Positions 1 through 10,013 of a DNA stretch of 64,000 bases are shown here, piece by piece; position 1 is the first letter of the stretch, and each line of letters opens with the position of its first letter. The stretch comes from Thermoleophilia bacterium (GTDB lineage Bacteria; Actinomycetota; Thermoleophilia; RBG-16-64-13). Below the pieces are notes generated by a model, which did no database searches, was not told the DNA's origin, and saw nothing but the letters and a program-made list of their open reading frames with translations. Made by a program: the position numbers and the translations under genes. The stretch covers positions 794,501 to 858,500 of the forward strand of contig JAOSKU010000001.1 of NCBI GenBank assembly GCA_027493445.1, read 5' to 3'.

Positions 1-54
1 CTTCGTTTTGAACCGAGTTCTACGCCGTAAACCATCACCGACGGGGGATGTTCC

Positions 55-2643
55 ATGCCACAGAGTGAGACCCAACGGAAAGCGGCGCCGGCGCCCAAAG
101 AGATCGGCGCGGCCGAGGCCTACCGCGTGTGCGATCCGGCGTCACTCGGCTTCGAGACCACGGCCGACCTCCCCCCTCTCGACCAGGTGATCGGCCAGGA
201 GCGCGCCGTGCGCGCGGTAGATTTCGGCATCGGCATCCGCAGCGAGGGTTACAACATCTACGCCCTCGGTCCCACCGGCACGGGCAAGGCCAGCACCATC
301 CTGCAATTCCTGGAGCGTGAAGCGGCCGGTCTGCCGGTTCCCGACGACTGGGTGTACGTGAACAACTTCTCCGTCCCCCACCAGCCGAACGCCATCCGTC
401 TGCCGGCGGGCAAGGGTTGCGAGTTCCGGGGCGATATGGAGAAGCTCATCGAAGACCTGCAGGCGGCCATCACGCAGGCTTTCGAGGGCGAGGAGTACGA
501 GTCGCAGCGCCGGGAGATCGCCCAACAGGTGAGCGAGCGCCAGGAGAAGCAGCTCGACGCCCTGCGCGGGCAGGCCGAGAGCCGAGGCTTCACGATGGTG
601 CGCACTCCGGCCGGTCTGGCCTTTGCGCCCAAGACCGAAGAAGGCGAGACCATGTCGCGCGACAAGTACAACGAGCTGCCGCCCGAGGAACAGAAGCGCA
701 TCGATGAAGGCCTGGAGAGCCTCAACCAGGAGCTGCAACAGGTGATGCGCCAGGTGCGCCAGGAAGAGAAGGGCGGTCGCGACAGTCTCCGGGAGCTCGA
801 CCAGCAGGTCACCACCTATGCCGCTCAGCACCTCGTCGACGACATGATCGAGAAGTGGGCCGGCGTGCCCGAGGTGGAGGAGTACCTGAAGGCGGTCCTC
901 GAGGACGTGGTGGAGAGCGCCGACGAATTCAAACGCTCCGACGACGAGTCCCCGGCCACCTTCATGGGCATCACCATTCCGGCCAAGCAGCGGAGCGAGG
1001 CGGCTTTCCGCAAGTACCAGGTGAACGTGCTGGTGGACAACAAGGGGCTCAGCGGAGCCCCCATCATCCGGGAGAGCAACCCCAACCTGCAAAACCTGGT
1101 GGGTCGCGTCGAGCACCTTGCCCAATTCGGTGCGCTACTCACCGACTTCAACATGATCAAACCCGGTACCCTGCACGCGGCCAACGGGGGGTTCTTGATC
1201 CTGGAGGCCCGCGAGGTCCTGCTCAAGCCCTATGCCTGGGACGCCCTCAAGCGCACCTTGAAGACCGGCATGGTGCGCATCGAAGACGTGGGGCAGCAGC
1301 TGGGCTTCACCACCACCTCCACGCTCGACCCGGAGCCTGTCCCGTTGAACGCCAAGGTCGTGCTCATCGGCGAGCCCATGATCTACTACCTGCTCCATTC
1401 GCTCGACCCTGACTTCCAAGAGCTCTTCAAGGTCAAAGCGGACTTCGACACCATCGCCGACCGCACAGCCGCGAACGAAGTGCTCTACGCGCGCTTCATC
1501 GCCCACGTCTGCCGGCGGGAGAAGCTCCCACCCTTCTCCAAGGAAGGCGTGGCCCGTATCGTGGAGCACGGCTCCCGCACCGTGGAAGACCAGCGCAAGC
1601 TCTCGGTGAGGTTCCTGGGAGTGGTCGACCTGGTGAGGGAAGCGGCCTACTGGGCCATGCACCGCAATGGAGGCTCTCCGGACGGCACCATCGTCGACCG
1701 GGACGATGTGCAGCGGGCCATCGACGAGCACATTCATCGTTCGGCCCGCATCGAGGAGCGCGTGCGGGAGATGATCGCCCAGGGGACGATCATGGTGGAC
1801 ACAGAAGGCGAGGTCGCCGGCCAGCTCAACGGTCTGTCGGTGAGCATGATGGGGGACTACGCCTTCGGACGACCCAGTCGCATCACGGCCACCACCAGGC
1901 TGGGCAACGGCGACGTGGTCGACATCGAGCGCGAGGTCGAGATGGGGGGCCCCATCCACAGCAAAGGGGTCATGATACTGGCCGGCTTCCTGGGCGCTCG
2001 TTTCGCGGCCGACCGGCCCCTGTCTCTCTCTGCCCGGTTGGTCTTCGAGCAGTCGTACGCCGGGGTGGACGGTGACAGCGCCTCATCGACCGAGCTCTAC
2101 GCCATCCTCTCCTCGCTGTCGGGCCTGCCGGTCGCCCAGCGCTTCGCGGTCACCGGTTCGGTGAATCAACGGGGTCAGGTGCAGGCCATAGGCGGCGTGA
2201 ACGAGAAGATCGAGGGCTTCTTCGCTGTCTGCAAGGAGAAAGGCCTCACCGGCGACCAGGGTGTGCTCATCCCGCAGGCCAACGCGGCGAACCTCATGCT
2301 GCGGCAGGAGGTTCGCGACGCCATCGCCCAGGGCCGCTTCCATGTCTACCCGGTCTCGACCGTGGACGAGGGCATCGCTATCCTGACGGGCGTCGCAGCC
2401 GGGGAGCCGGACGCGGAAGGCGTCTACCCGGAGGGGACGGTCAACCGCCTGGTGGCCGACCGGCTGGCCGAGCTGGCCAAGAAGGCCAAGGAGCACAGGC
2501 GCGAGGGCAAGATCGACGAGGGCGGGGCCACCGACACAGTGGCCCCGGCGCCCGCTGCCCGTACTGCTCGCTCGACCCTCCGCGGGGTCCACCGGATTCC
2601 TGGGCGCCGGGCCCTGCTCAAGCGGAGGGCTCTCGGCGACTGA
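55..2643 (+). CDS. Lon-family AAA+ ATP-dependent protease (AAA_32 type)
   Basis: An 862-residue cytosolic ATP-dependent protease of the Lon-related family that carries an AAA_32 ATPase module rather than the classical Lon N-domain. A Walker A motif GPTGTGKA lies at residues 72-79. A long charged helical insertion with coiled-coil character spans about residues 120-270. The C-terminal Lon protease domain has the catalytic serine in the context DGDSASS (Ser675) and the partner lysine in GGVNEK (Lys718), so the Ser-Lys dyad is intact. The ATG at 55 follows a G-rich stretch. The 3' end overlaps the convergent hemG gene by 26 bases. Family assignment is secure; the physiological substrate is unknown. 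Confidence 0.93.
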   Translation: MPQSETQRKAAPAPKEIGAAEAYRVCDPASLGFETTADLPPLDQVIGQERAVRAVDFGIGIRSEGYNIYALGPTGTGKASTILQFLEREAAGLPVPDDWVYVNNFSVPHQPNAIRLPAGKGCEFRGDMEKLIEDLQAAITQAFEGEEYESQRREIAQQVSERQEKQLDALRGQAESRGFTMVRTPAGLAFAPKTEEGETMSRDKYNELPPEEQKRIDEGLESLNQELQQVMRQVRQEEKGGRDSLRELDQQVTTYAAQHLVDDMIEKWAGVPEVEEYLKAVLEDVVESADEFKRSDDESPATFMGITIPAKQRSEAAFRKYQVNVLVDNKGLSGAPIIRESNPNLQNLVGRVEHLAQFGALLTDFNMIKPGTLHAANGGFLILEAREVLLKPYAWDALKRTLKTGMVRIEDVGQQLGFTTTSTLDPEPVPLNAKVVLIGEPMIYYLLHSLDPDFQELFKVKADFDTIADRTAANEVLYARFIAHVCRREKLPPFSKEGVARIVEHGSRTVEDQRKLSVRFLGVVDLVREAAYWAMHRNGGSPDGTIVDRDDVQRAIDEHIHRSARIEERVREMIAQGTIMVDTEGEVAGQLNGLSVSMMGDYAFGRPSRITATTRLGNGDVVDIEREVEMGGPIHSKGVMILAGFLGARFAADRPLSLSARLVFEQSYAGVDGDSASSTELYAILSSLSGLPVAQRFAVTGSVNQRGQVQAIGGVNEKIEGFFAVCKEKGLTGDQGVLIPQANAANLMLRQEVRDAIAQGRFHVYPVSTVDEGIAILTGVAAGEPDAEGVYPEGTVNRLVADRLAELAKKAKEHRREGKIDEGGATDTVAPAPAARTARSTLRGVHRIPGRRALLKRRALGD

Positions 2644-4123
2644 CCGAGTCGGCGGCCACCGGGCCTCCGGTGGCCGCCAGCTGCTCCACCAGTCCACGAG
2701 CCTGCTCGCGGCTCACGCGCACCGTGTCGGGGATGCCAGAACCCCGGTAGGCCCCTCCCGCCAGGACGATACCGGGCACCTCGGTCAGAAGGGCGTCGAT
2801 GCGAGCGACTCGATCCAGGTGACCCACCACGTACTGCGGCATGGCTCGATTCCAGCGATAGGCCCGCGCCCACAGAGGTTCCGCGTCCACCCCCAGGATT
2901 GAGCGCAGCTCCTCCCGAGCGCGCGCCACCATCTCCTCCTCGGCCATGGTCTCGGTCTCGCCGTCCGCAGAGCGGATGAAGCAGCGCAGGAGCACAATGT
3001 CCTCCGGCGCCCGGTCGAAGAACTTGGAGGTCACCCACGTGAAGGCCTTGATGCGCCGGTTCTCGGCCTTGGGCACCACCAGCCCGAATCCGTCAGGCTC
3101 CCGAGGAAACTCGGCGGCGCGGAAGGCCAGGGTCACGGTGGCTGAGGACACGTAGGGTATGGCCTCGAGCTCGGCCGCTAACGCCGGTGACACGCCGGCC
3201 AGAATGCCGGCCGACGCGTACGCGGGAGTCGCCAGGATCAAGCCGTCGACGCCATGCTCGGCGCCGCTCTCGGTCCGGAGCACCCATCCCGCGCCGTCAC
3301 CGCGCCGGACGGCGACCACCGGGTCCCCCGTGTGAATGGCCGTCTCTCCGATGCGACGCGCAAGCGCGGTCGTAAACATACCCAGCCCTCCATCCAGGGT
3401 AGCGAACATGGTACGGGGGCGCGTCGGCCGGCCGGAAGACCCCGAACGCACCGCCGCGGCCCGGGCCTTGCGCGCCGCCCGCATGCGCCGGAGCATGGCC
3501 ACGATGAGGCTGCGCTGCTCGCACTCCATGTCCACGAACCGTGGGAAGGTGGCCTTGATGCTCATGGTCTCGGGGTCGCCGCTGTGGATGCCTGCCACCA
3601 GAGGCTCGCCGAGCTTGTCCAGCGCCTCGTGGCCAAGACGGCGCCGGATGAAGTCGCCCAGGGTCTCGTCGGACCCGTCGCACTTACGGGGCAGCACCAG
3701 ATCGAAGGCCATACGCAGCTTGCCCGGCCAGCTGAAGAGAGAGCTGGTGACGAAGGGCATCACCCGCGTGGGCACCAGCAAGATCAACCCGTCGGGCAGC
3801 GGATGCACCCGCCCCTTCCAGAGCACGTATGTCTTGCGGCGGGCGTCGTTGGTGGAGGCCAGGTGCGGTCCCAGACCGACTTCCTCCATCAGGTCCATGC
3901 CCCAGGGCTTGTCGGTGACGAAGCAGTCGGGACCGCCCTCCACTAGACAGCCTTCCACGCGCTCGGTCAAGATGCTGCCCCCGACGCGCTCCCGAGCTTC
4001 CAGCACCAGGACCTCTGCGTCCATCCCGCGGCGAACGATCTCGTGCTTGGCCTCCCAAGCGGCCGCCAATCCGCCGACTCCGCCGCCCACGACGGCGATG
4101 CGCAGCGTCCCGCCCGTGCTCAT
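2618..4123 (-). CDS. hemG: Protoporphyrinogen/coproporphyrinogen III oxidase (HemG/HemY type)
   Basis: About 501 residues. The N-terminus has the FAD-binding dinucleotide motif VVGGGVGGLAAAWEA, followed by an ExxxRxGG-type segment (EARERVGGS), as in the flavin-dependent HemY family that oxidises coproporphyrinogen III or protoporphyrinogen IX. The C-terminus has the second FAD contact region (LAGGAYRGSGIPD). The ATG at 4123 is preceded by GGAGGGG and overlaps the ferrochelatase stop as ATGA, so the two are translationally coupled. The order hemE-hemH-hemG on one strand suggests the coproporphyrin-dependent haem route common in Gram-positive bacteria, where this enzyme would be CgoX. That route assignment is inference. 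The gene tail overlaps the convergent Lon-like gene. Confidence 0.92.
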   Translation of the reverse strand: MSTGGTLRIAVVGGGVGGLAAAWEAKHEIVRRGMDAEVLVLEARERVGGSILTERVEGCLVEGGPDCFVTDKPWGMDLMEEVGLGPHLASTNDARRKTYVLWKGRVHPLPDGLILLVPTRVMPFVTSSLFSWPGKLRMAFDLVLPRKCDGSDETLGDFIRRRLGHEALDKLGEPLVAGIHSGDPETMSIKATFPRFVDMECEQRSLIVAMLRRMRAARKARAAAVRSGSSGRPTRPRTMFATLDGGLGMFTTALARRIGETAIHTGDPVVAVRRGDGAGWVLRTESGAEHGVDGLILATPAYASAGILAGVSPALAAELEAIPYVSSATVTLAFRAAEFPREPDGFGLVVPKAENRRIKAFTWVTSKFFDRAPEDIVLLRCFIRSADGETETMAEEEMVARAREELRSILGVDAEPLWARAYRWNRAMPQYVVGHLDRVARIDALLTEVPGIVLAGGAYRGSGIPDTVRVSREQARGLVEQLAATGGPVAADSVSRREPSA

Positions 4124-5187
4124 ACCCCTCCCCCGGCCCGGTCGGGCCCGACCGAGCCGGGGAGCGAGGAAGCGCTCCCGGCGAGGGTATGCGCCCACAC
4201 CTTATCGGCTACCGCCTCCGCCAAGGCGGCCACGAAGGCGGGATGATCCTGCACCGTGCCCGCCCGCTCCATGGGCAGACCCACCCGTTCGGCCTCGGCC
4301 CGCAAAGCCACATCCAGGTCATAGAGAGTCTCGAGATGCTCCGCCACGAACCCCAGGGGCACCACGACCACGGGCCCCCGGCCCCCGGCCGCTTCCTCCG
4401 CCAGCACCGCGGCCGCCTCGGGTTCCAGCCAGTGCACGCCCGGCCGCTCGCTGCGACTCTGGTAGCCCAGGCGCCACCCCAAACCTCCCGCCGTGCGGGC
4501 CACGGCCGCGGCCGTCTCCACAAGGTCACGCTCGTACTCAGGGTCGCCCATTGCCGGATCCACCGGCAGACTGTGCGCAGTGAACAACAACCACGGGGTG
4601 CCGGTCACCCCCCGGCCGGCGAGCCGGGCCCGGGCCTCGGCCACCCGAACGGCCACGGCCTCCAGGTATCCGGCTGAGCGTTGCCAGCCGTCCACGAACA
4701 CCACCTCGCTCGAATGACTCACACCCTCGGCCTTCCAGGCACTCCGGAGGCGCTCCACCTGAGCGTGGTAGGCCCCTGTAGCCCCCCTCGATTGGTGCGA
4801 GGCCATGACAACGGCCGCCACCACACCATCGCCCGCGTAGACGAGCGCTTCCTCCAGAGCGTCGGCCAACCACGGCTCGGTGAAGCGCATGCCCACGAAG
4901 ACCCGGGTCTCCGTGGGCTTCGCCGCCGGGGACCCGGCGCCTTGCGACCAGGCTGGGCGAATGAGCTCTCCTCCCTTGACATGCAGATAGGCATCCAGGG
5001 CAGCGGCCTGCCGGAGCGTGTTTGGGACCAGAGGCGACCCTCCACCGATGGCCCGGTAGCGCTCCCGGGCCCGGACGACCATGCTCGGGACCGGTTCCCG
5101 AGGCGCCAGCACCCGTCCCAGGAAGGGTGCGACACCCTTCAGGTCCGAAGGGCCTCCGTACGCCAGCATCAGGACGGCGACGCGCAT
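4120..5187 (-). CDS. hemH: Ferrochelatase (coproporphyrin or protoporphyrin)
   Basis: About 355 residues from the ATG at 5187 (MRVAVLMLAYGGP, the usual start of the family). A TTG at 5217, overlapping the hemE stop as TTGA, would add ten residues and is also plausible. The enzyme inserts ferrous iron into the porphyrin. The conserved metal-site histidine lies in FTAHSLPV, and the YQSR element follows later (LGYQSRSERPG). The gene is sandwiched between hemE and hemG with four-base overlaps. If the coproporphyrin-dependent route is used, its product would be CpfC. The porphyrin preference cannot be read from the sequence by eye. Confidence 0.92.
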   Translation of the reverse strand: MRVAVLMLAYGGPSDLKGVAPFLGRVLAPREPVPSMVVRARERYRAIGGGSPLVPNTLRQAAALDAYLHVKGGELIRPAWSQGAGSPAAKPTETRVFVGMRFTEPWLADALEEALVYAGDGVVAAVVMASHQSRGATGAYHAQVERLRSAWKAEGVSHSSEVVFVDGWQRSAGYLEAVAVRVAEARARLAGRGVTGTPWLLFTAHSLPVDPAMGDPEYERDLVETAAAVARTAGGLGWRLGYQSRSERPGVHWLEPEAAAVLAEEAAGGRGPVVVVPLGFVAEHLETLYDLDVALRAEAERVGLPMERAGTVQDHPAFVAALAEAVADKVWAHTLAGSASSLPGSVGPDRAGGGV

Positions 5188-5213
5188 TCCCGAGGGAATC
5201 CCGAGCGGCGGCG

Positions 5214-6245
5214 TCAACGGGCGCTCAGACGGTGCACAGCTTCGACCATGACCTCCACGTGCTCCGGCGGTGTGGTGGGGAGCACCCCGTGCCCCAGGTT
5301 GAATATGTGGCCGGCACGGCCGCCGGCGCTCTGCAGCACCCGGGCCACCCGCGCCTCGATCACCTCGGGCGGCGCGTAGAGCGTGATGGGGTCCAGGTTC
5401 CCTTGCACGCCCACGTCCTCACCCAGAATGGCCCAAGCGTCGGCCAGATCCAGGCGCCAATCCACGCCCATCACGTCGCCGCCCGCCTCTCTCATGGTGC
5501 CCAGCAAAGCGGCCGTGTCAGTTCCAAAGTGGATCAGAGGCACAGTGCCCTCGAGGGCGCCCAGCACACGCGTGCTGTACGGGAGCACAAACTCCCTGTA
5601 GTCCCCCGAGCTCAAGACGCCCACCCAGCTGTCGAAGAGCTGCAACGCCTGCACGCCGGCCTCCACCTGATACTGCAGATAGGCGACGACGACGTCGCTC
5701 ATCTTCTCCATGAACCTGTGCCACACCCGCGGTTCGCCGTACATCAGGGTCTTGGTGGCCACGAAGTTCTTCGAACCGCCCCCCTCCAACACATAACTCG
5801 CCAGGGTGAAAGGTGCGCCGGAGAAGCCGATCAGAGGGGCCCGATCCTCGAGCTCCCTACGCACCATGCGGATGGCTGCGGCTAGAAAGGGCACATGGAC
5901 ATCGGGCTCCAGCGGTCGCAGCGCCTCGACGTCCGCTGCGGTGCGCACCGGGTTCCCGATGACGGGCCCCTCCCCCTTGGCAAAGGTCAGGTCGACGCCC
6001 ATCCCGGGCAAAGGCAGCAGGATGTCGGCGAAGATGATGGCCGCGTCGAAATCGAACCGGCGCAGTGGCTGGAGGGTCACCTCGGCGGCCAGCTCAGGAG
6101 TGCGGCACATCTCAAGGAAACTGTGCCGAGCGCGGAGAGCCCGGTACTCTTTCAGATAGCGGCCGGCCTGGCGCATCATCCATACGGGAGTGCGGTCAAC
6201 TTGTTGGCGGCGGCAGGCTTTCAGGAAGCGGTAGTCGGCCGTCAT
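5214..6245 (-). CDS. hemE: Uroporphyrinogen decarboxylase
   Basis: About 343 residues. It decarboxylates the four acetate side chains of uroporphyrinogen III to give coproporphyrinogen III. The family signature PVWMMRQAGRYL lies near residue 20, and the second signature, including GFSGAPFTLASY, lies near residue 130. FNLGHGVLPTTP occurs near the C-terminus. I chose the ATG at 6245 because AAAGGA lies five bases upstream and the protein then begins directly with the conserved region. It is the first gene of a hemE-hemH-hemG unit. The 170 bases upstream, to the HD-GYP gene, hold no other gene. Confidence 0.96.
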   Translation of the reverse strand: MTADYRFLKACRRQQVDRTPVWMMRQAGRYLKEYRALRARHSFLEMCRTPELAAEVTLQPLRRFDFDAAIIFADILLPLPGMGVDLTFAKGEGPVIGNPVRTAADVEALRPLEPDVHVPFLAAAIRMVRRELEDRAPLIGFSGAPFTLASYVLEGGGSKNFVATKTLMYGEPRVWHRFMEKMSDVVVAYLQYQVEAGVQALQLFDSWVGVLSSGDYREFVLPYSTRVLGALEGTVPLIHFGTDTAALLGTMREAGGDVMGVDWRLDLADAWAILGEDVGVQGNLDPITLYAPPEVIEARVARVLQSAGGRAGHIFNLGHGVLPTTPPEHVEVMVEAVHRLSAR

Positions 6246-6416
6246 CTGCGTCCTTTCTCGGTGCCGCCAGGCCCCGGCGCGTCCGTACACGCGGGGCTCG
6301 GCTGTGAAAGCGGTCAAAGCTCAAGGATACCAGCTAGAGCGGTGGATGGCGGGCAGGGCCCCGGTGGCGCGGAGGCGGCCGGTGAGAGCGCGCCTTGGCA
6401 AGCTTGACGAGAGCCC

Positions 6417-7637
6417 CTAGTGCATCGGCGGACGGCCGGCCATGCTCTCGAGGAACCCGAGACCATCAACCGCCACGTGATCAAGGATCGGATTGCGCGC
6501 GGAGACCGAGCTCGCATCCGGGTCCTCGTAGTGCCCTTTTATGCGCAGGATCTCGTCGAGGGCGCCGTCGAAGGCTCGGGCTACCCGCGGGTCGAAGTGG
6601 GTCCCCGCGCCTTCTCGAATCATGTCCACTGCCTCCTCGACCGAATAGGGCGGCCGATAGACCCGCCGGCTGGTCAAGGCGTCGAAGACGTCGGCCAGGG
6701 CTACGATGCGCCCCGAGAGAGGGATGGCTTCGCCCCGGAGTCCGTTGGGATAGCCGGAGCCGTCGAACCTTTCGTGGTGGTTGAGGGCGATCTCCTCGGC
6801 CATCTGCAGCAAGGGGGACTCCGACCCCGCAAGGATGCGGGCCCCGATCATCGTGTGCGCCCTGATCTCGTCGAACTCCTCGGGAGTGAGTTTGGCCGGC
6901 TTGAGTAGAACGCTGTCCCTAATGCCGATCTTGCCCACGTCGTGCATGGGGCTGGCGAGCAGCACCAGGGTCAGGAAGTCATCGTCCAGTCCCATGCCTC
7001 GAGCAATCAGGTGTGAGTACATGCCCATGCGGCGGATGTGGTTGCCCGTCTCCTCGTCTCGGTACTCAGCCGCCGCGGCCAGACGGTACAGGCTCTCACG
7101 GTAGGCGCGCTCCAGCGCCACGTTCGCCTGTTTGAGGGCACCCATGGCGTTCTCGAGCTGCAGCGTGCGCTCCCCCACCAAGCGCTCGAGGTCGCGGCGA
7201 TAGGCTCGGTTCTCGATCCGCAGCCGCCGGTCCTCCAGCACCCTCGCCACCACCTGCACGAGCTCTTCGGGGTTGACCGGCTTGATGACGTAGTTGACCG
7301 CCCCTCGGGTCAGGCAGTCGACCGCGGTGCGCACCTCGTTGTTGGCCGTGACCATCACCACCGCGACGTCCAGACCGCGCTCCACTACCCGGTCGAGCAA
7401 CCACAAGCCATCCTTGCCGGGCATGCGGATGTCGACCAGGGCGGCGCCGAACTCCCCGGACGAGAGATGCTCCAAGGCCTGGCCCGCATCGTCTCCGGAA
7501 GCGACCCGATACCCCCCGCTCTCGATCGCCCGCACCAGAAAGCGCCGGACGCCGGGTTCGTCGTCGACCACCAGGATCCGCTCCGGTCCGAAATCCACCC
7601 CGGATGGGATCCCTTGATCGGCACTGCTCACGCGCAT
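6417..7637 (-). CDS. Response regulator with HD-GYP cyclic-di-GMP phosphodiesterase output
   Basis: About 406 residues. The N-terminal receiver domain (about residues 20-135) has the acidic pair in VVDDE, the phospho-acceptor Asp69 in LVDIRMP and the conserved lysine in VIKPVNP. A helical linker rich in Glu, Arg and Leu follows. The HD-GYP domain (about residues 190-370) carries HDVGKIG and [10 protein letters not shown], the metal-binding and GYP motifs of cyclic-di-GMP phosphodiesterases, so it is probably enzymatically active. The ATG at 7637 lies very close to a GGGAGG sequence, so the GTG at 7631 has better spacing and may be the true start. The gene is divergent from the histidine kinase at 7787, which is a candidate partner. 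Confidence 0.93.
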   Translation of the reverse strand: MRVSSADQGIPSGVDFGPERILVVDDEPGVRRFLVRAIESGGYRVASGDDAGQALEHLSSGEFGAALVDIRMPGKDGLWLLDRVVERGLDVAVVMVTANNEVRTAVDCLTRGAVNYVIKPVNPEELVQVVARVLEDRRLRIENRAYRRDLERLVGERTLQLENAMGALKQANVALERAYRESLYRLAAAAEYRDEETGNHIRRMGMYSHLIARGMGLDDDFLTLVLLASPMHDVGKIGIRDSVLLKPAKLTPEEFDEIRAHTMIGARILAGSESPLLQMAEEIALNHHERFDGSGYPNGLRGEAIPLSGRIVALADVFDALTSRRVYRPPYSVEEAVDMIREGAGTHFDPRVARAFDGALDEILRIKGHYEDPDASSVSARNPILDHVAVDGLGFLESMAGRPPMH

Positions 7638-7786
7638 CGCCTCCCTTCGCTGCCCCCCAAACATCGGCAAAGAGCGGCCGAATCTTGAGTCCGATTATTA
7701 CAAGAAGAGATCGGCCTCAAGTAAGACGCTCAACACGTCGATTATCACATCTGGAAGAGAAGCTTCTAGGAAACTCGTTGGTGACA

Positions 7787-9259
7787 ATGGCATCAGCCTC
7801 CAATGGAACCGCCGTCTCCGTCGACCTGCTCGGTCGCCTACTCGACCAGGTCACTTCAGCCGTTCTAGCCGCCGACGAACGCGGCGTGATCGTCATTTGC
7901 AACGCCGAGGCTCAAGCGGTCCTGGGCGCCGACGCAGAGACCATCACCGGGCGCAGCGTCCAGGAGCTCTGCGCCGACGCCCGAATCCCAGCCGTGCGCT
8001 TCCTGGCTAGGATCCTGGCGGAGTGTCTCCAGAGCGGTCGGAGCCAGCGACGGCAGACCGAGGTAGTCGAGGACGCGGACGGAAACCGGCTTCTAGGCTA
8101 CACAGTGACCGCGCTGCCCTCTACATCGGGCGGGCCTCAAGGGGTGATCGCCACCTTCGTCGACCTGGCCGCGGTGAGGGCCAGAGAGCGCGAGCAGGCG
8201 GAGATGGAGCGGTTCGCCCAGGTGGGACGGGTGGCTTCCTGGATGGCTCACGAAATCAAGAATCCTCTGGCCACCATCCAGATGTACGCTCGGCTCTGCG
8301 AGCGATCGGAGGGCACAACGGCCAAAGACAGCATCCAGATCATCCGCGACCAAGTGTCGCTGGCACAAGCCCGTGTCTCAGAGATCCTGCGCGCGGTGTC
8401 GCTCTCGGCCTCCCAACCCCGGAAACCGGCCGCCTCCGATCTGAAGCAGCTGCTGCGGCACTATCTGGTCCGGGAAGCCCGCGGACTCCCCCACATGGAG
8501 CTGGTGCTCGACGTGGGCCCGGGCACTTTCCGCACACCGCTGAGCGACAGCGACGCCCTGTCTCTCTTCTCGAACCTGATCGCCAATGCGGCCGAAGCTG
8601 TCGAGGGTTCAGGGCACATCTGGATCCGCCTCTCCCAGACCGGCCGGACCATAACTCTGGTGGTTGAGGACGATGGTCCTGGCTTCCCGGACGAAGCACC
8701 CCACCGCCTGCTCCAGCCGTTCTTCACGTCCAAGCCTCGGGGGACCGGGCTGGGTCTTTGGGTGATCAAACGGGTAGCCGAGTCGGTGGGGGGCTCCGTA
8801 CTCCTCGAGAACACCGAGCATGGTGGAGCCAGGGTGGTGGTCGATCTACCCGGATTGCCCCTGGACATCCTACGCAAGCGGCAGATACTGGTGCTCGACG
8901 ACGACTCCGCTCGACGCCGCGCTGTTTGCGGCCAGCTTGAGGCCCTCGGGGCGAGGACGCTGCAGGCGCAGGCCGAGGATGAGGCCCTTGAGCTCATTGA
9001 AAGGGAGCCCGTTGACCTGCTCGTAACCGAGGCCAACATCCTGGACGCATGGGACAGCCAACTCAAGCGCCGAGCCGGCGGCGCCCTCCCCACCGTGATG
9101 ATCTCGGGAACCGCCGGGACCCGGGCCGAGTGCGCCTGTATGCAGCGCCCCGGCCTTGCCCTTCTGCTGAAACCGTTCGACGCGGAGGACCTGGGTCTCG
9201 CGCTTTCGTATGTACAGTGGGAAACCGAACACCTCACCGGGAGATGCCAGAATGAGTGA
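7787..9259 (+). CDS. PAS-containing sensor histidine kinase fused to a degenerate receiver domain
   Basis: About 490 residues, with no obvious membrane segment, so probably a soluble sensor. A PAS-like domain (residues ~15-130) precedes the dimerisation/phosphoacceptor helix with His155 in MAHEIKNP. The HATPase domain has N, G1 and G2 boxes ([26 protein letters not shown]). The C-terminal receiver-like domain begins ILVLDDD and has a lysine in LLKPFD, but the expected phospho-acceptor Asp is replaced by Glu in LLVTEANI. The start at 7787 (ATG) is chosen on domain grounds; a TTG at 7778 is possible. The gene overlaps the downstream response regulator by eight bases, so the two form a cotranscribed two-component system. 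Confidence 0.9.
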   Translation: MASASNGTAVSVDLLGRLLDQVTSAVLAADERGVIVICNAEAQAVLGADAETITGRSVQELCADARIPAVRFLARILAECLQSGRSQRRQTEVVEDADGNRLLGYTVTALPSTSGGPQGVIATFVDLAAVRAREREQAEMERFAQVGRVASWMAHEIKNPLATIQMYARLCERSEGTTAKDSIQIIRDQVSLAQARVSEILRAVSLSASQPRKPAASDLKQLLRHYLVREARGLPHMELVLDVGPGTFRTPLSDSDALSLFSNLIANAAEAVEGSGHIWIRLSQTGRTITLVVEDDGPGFPDEAPHRLLQPFFTSKPRGTGLGLWVIKRVAESVGGSVLLENTEHGGARVVVDLPGLPLDILRKRQILVLDDDSARRRAVCGQLEALGARTLQAQAEDEALELIEREPVDLLVTEANILDAWDSQLKRRAGGALPTVMISGTAGTRAECACMQRPGLALLLKPFDAEDLGLALSYVQWETEHLTGRCQNE

Positions 9260-9911
9260 GATCGAGGTCATCCTCGCAGACGACCATGCCCTCTTCCGGC
9301 AAGGGCTGGCCCAACTTCTCGAGACAGAGTCCGACATCGCCATCGTGAGCCAAGCCGCGAACGGCCGCGAGGTGCTGGACAGACTCCACCACCGCAACGC
9401 AGACGTGGTCCTCATGGACATAACCATGCCGGCTATGGACGGCATCACGGCCATCCGCGAGATCTCGCAGAACCATCCCGGCGTCAAAGTGCTGGTCTTG
9501 AGCGCCCACGAAGACCGGGATTCACTATTCGCGGCCATCGAGGCTGGGGCCCAGGGCTACGTGCTCAAGGATAGCGAGCCCGAGGAACTGGCCGGAGCCA
9601 TCCGCGTCGTGGCCGGAGGTGGTTCCATCGTCAGTCCGTCCGTCACTCCTCAGCTGCTCCGCCGCGTGCGAGAGGTAGGCTGGAACCCGGCTGAAGCCGA
9701 GAGGAGCCGGCTGAACCTCTCGGACCGAGAGATGGAGGTCTTGCGTGAGCTGGCCACTCCCAAGAGTCCCGCGCACATCGGCCGCGAACTGCTCATCTCT
9801 ACGAAGACCGTCCATAACCACATCGCGAGCATCTACAAGAAGCTCGCCGTCAACAGCCGGACCGAGGCCGTGATGAAGGCCATCGATGTCCGTCTGATCC
9901 CTCGGGATTGA
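9252..9911 (+). CDS. NarL/FixJ-family response regulator (LuxR-type HTH)
   Basis: A 219-residue DNA-binding response regulator. The receiver has the acidic cluster LADDH, the phospho-acceptor Asp56 in VVLMDITMP and a lysine in VLKDSEP. The C-terminal LuxR/GerE helix-turn-helix includes [13 protein letters not shown] and [16 protein letters not shown], which mark it as a transcription factor. The ATG at 9252, eight bases inside the kinase gene and preceded by GGGAGA, shows translational coupling to the upstream kinase. Target genes are unknown. A strong hairpin follows 22 bases after the stop. Confidence 0.95.
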   Translation: MSEIEVILADDHALFRQGLAQLLETESDIAIVSQAANGREVLDRLHHRNADVVLMDITMPAMDGITAIREISQNHPGVKVLVLSAHEDRDSLFAAIEAGAQGYVLKDSEPEELAGAIRVVAGGGSIVSPSVTPQLLRRVREVGWNPAEAERSRLNLSDREMEVLRELATPKSPAHIGRELLISTKTVHNHIASIYKKLAVNSRTEAVMKAIDVRLIPRD

Positions 9912-9932
9912 GGCGCGCACCGCCGGACGCAT

Positions 9933-9969
9933 GGACCCGGATCCGGTCCTCCGCTCCGGACCCGGGTCC
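9933..9969. terminator. Bidirectional hairpin between converging genes
   Basis: Two 14-base arms (9933-9946 and 9956-9969) pair with a single wobble position around a nine-base loop. The structure sits between the response regulator gene ending at 9911 on the plus strand and fdhA ending at 10014 on the minus strand. There is no clear T-tract on either side, so termination function is inferred from position and stem strength. Confidence 0.6.
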
Positions 9970-10013
9970 GCGTGTCTCCGCTGGACCCAGCCGCTCGTGT
10001 CCGAAGTCCGTCT

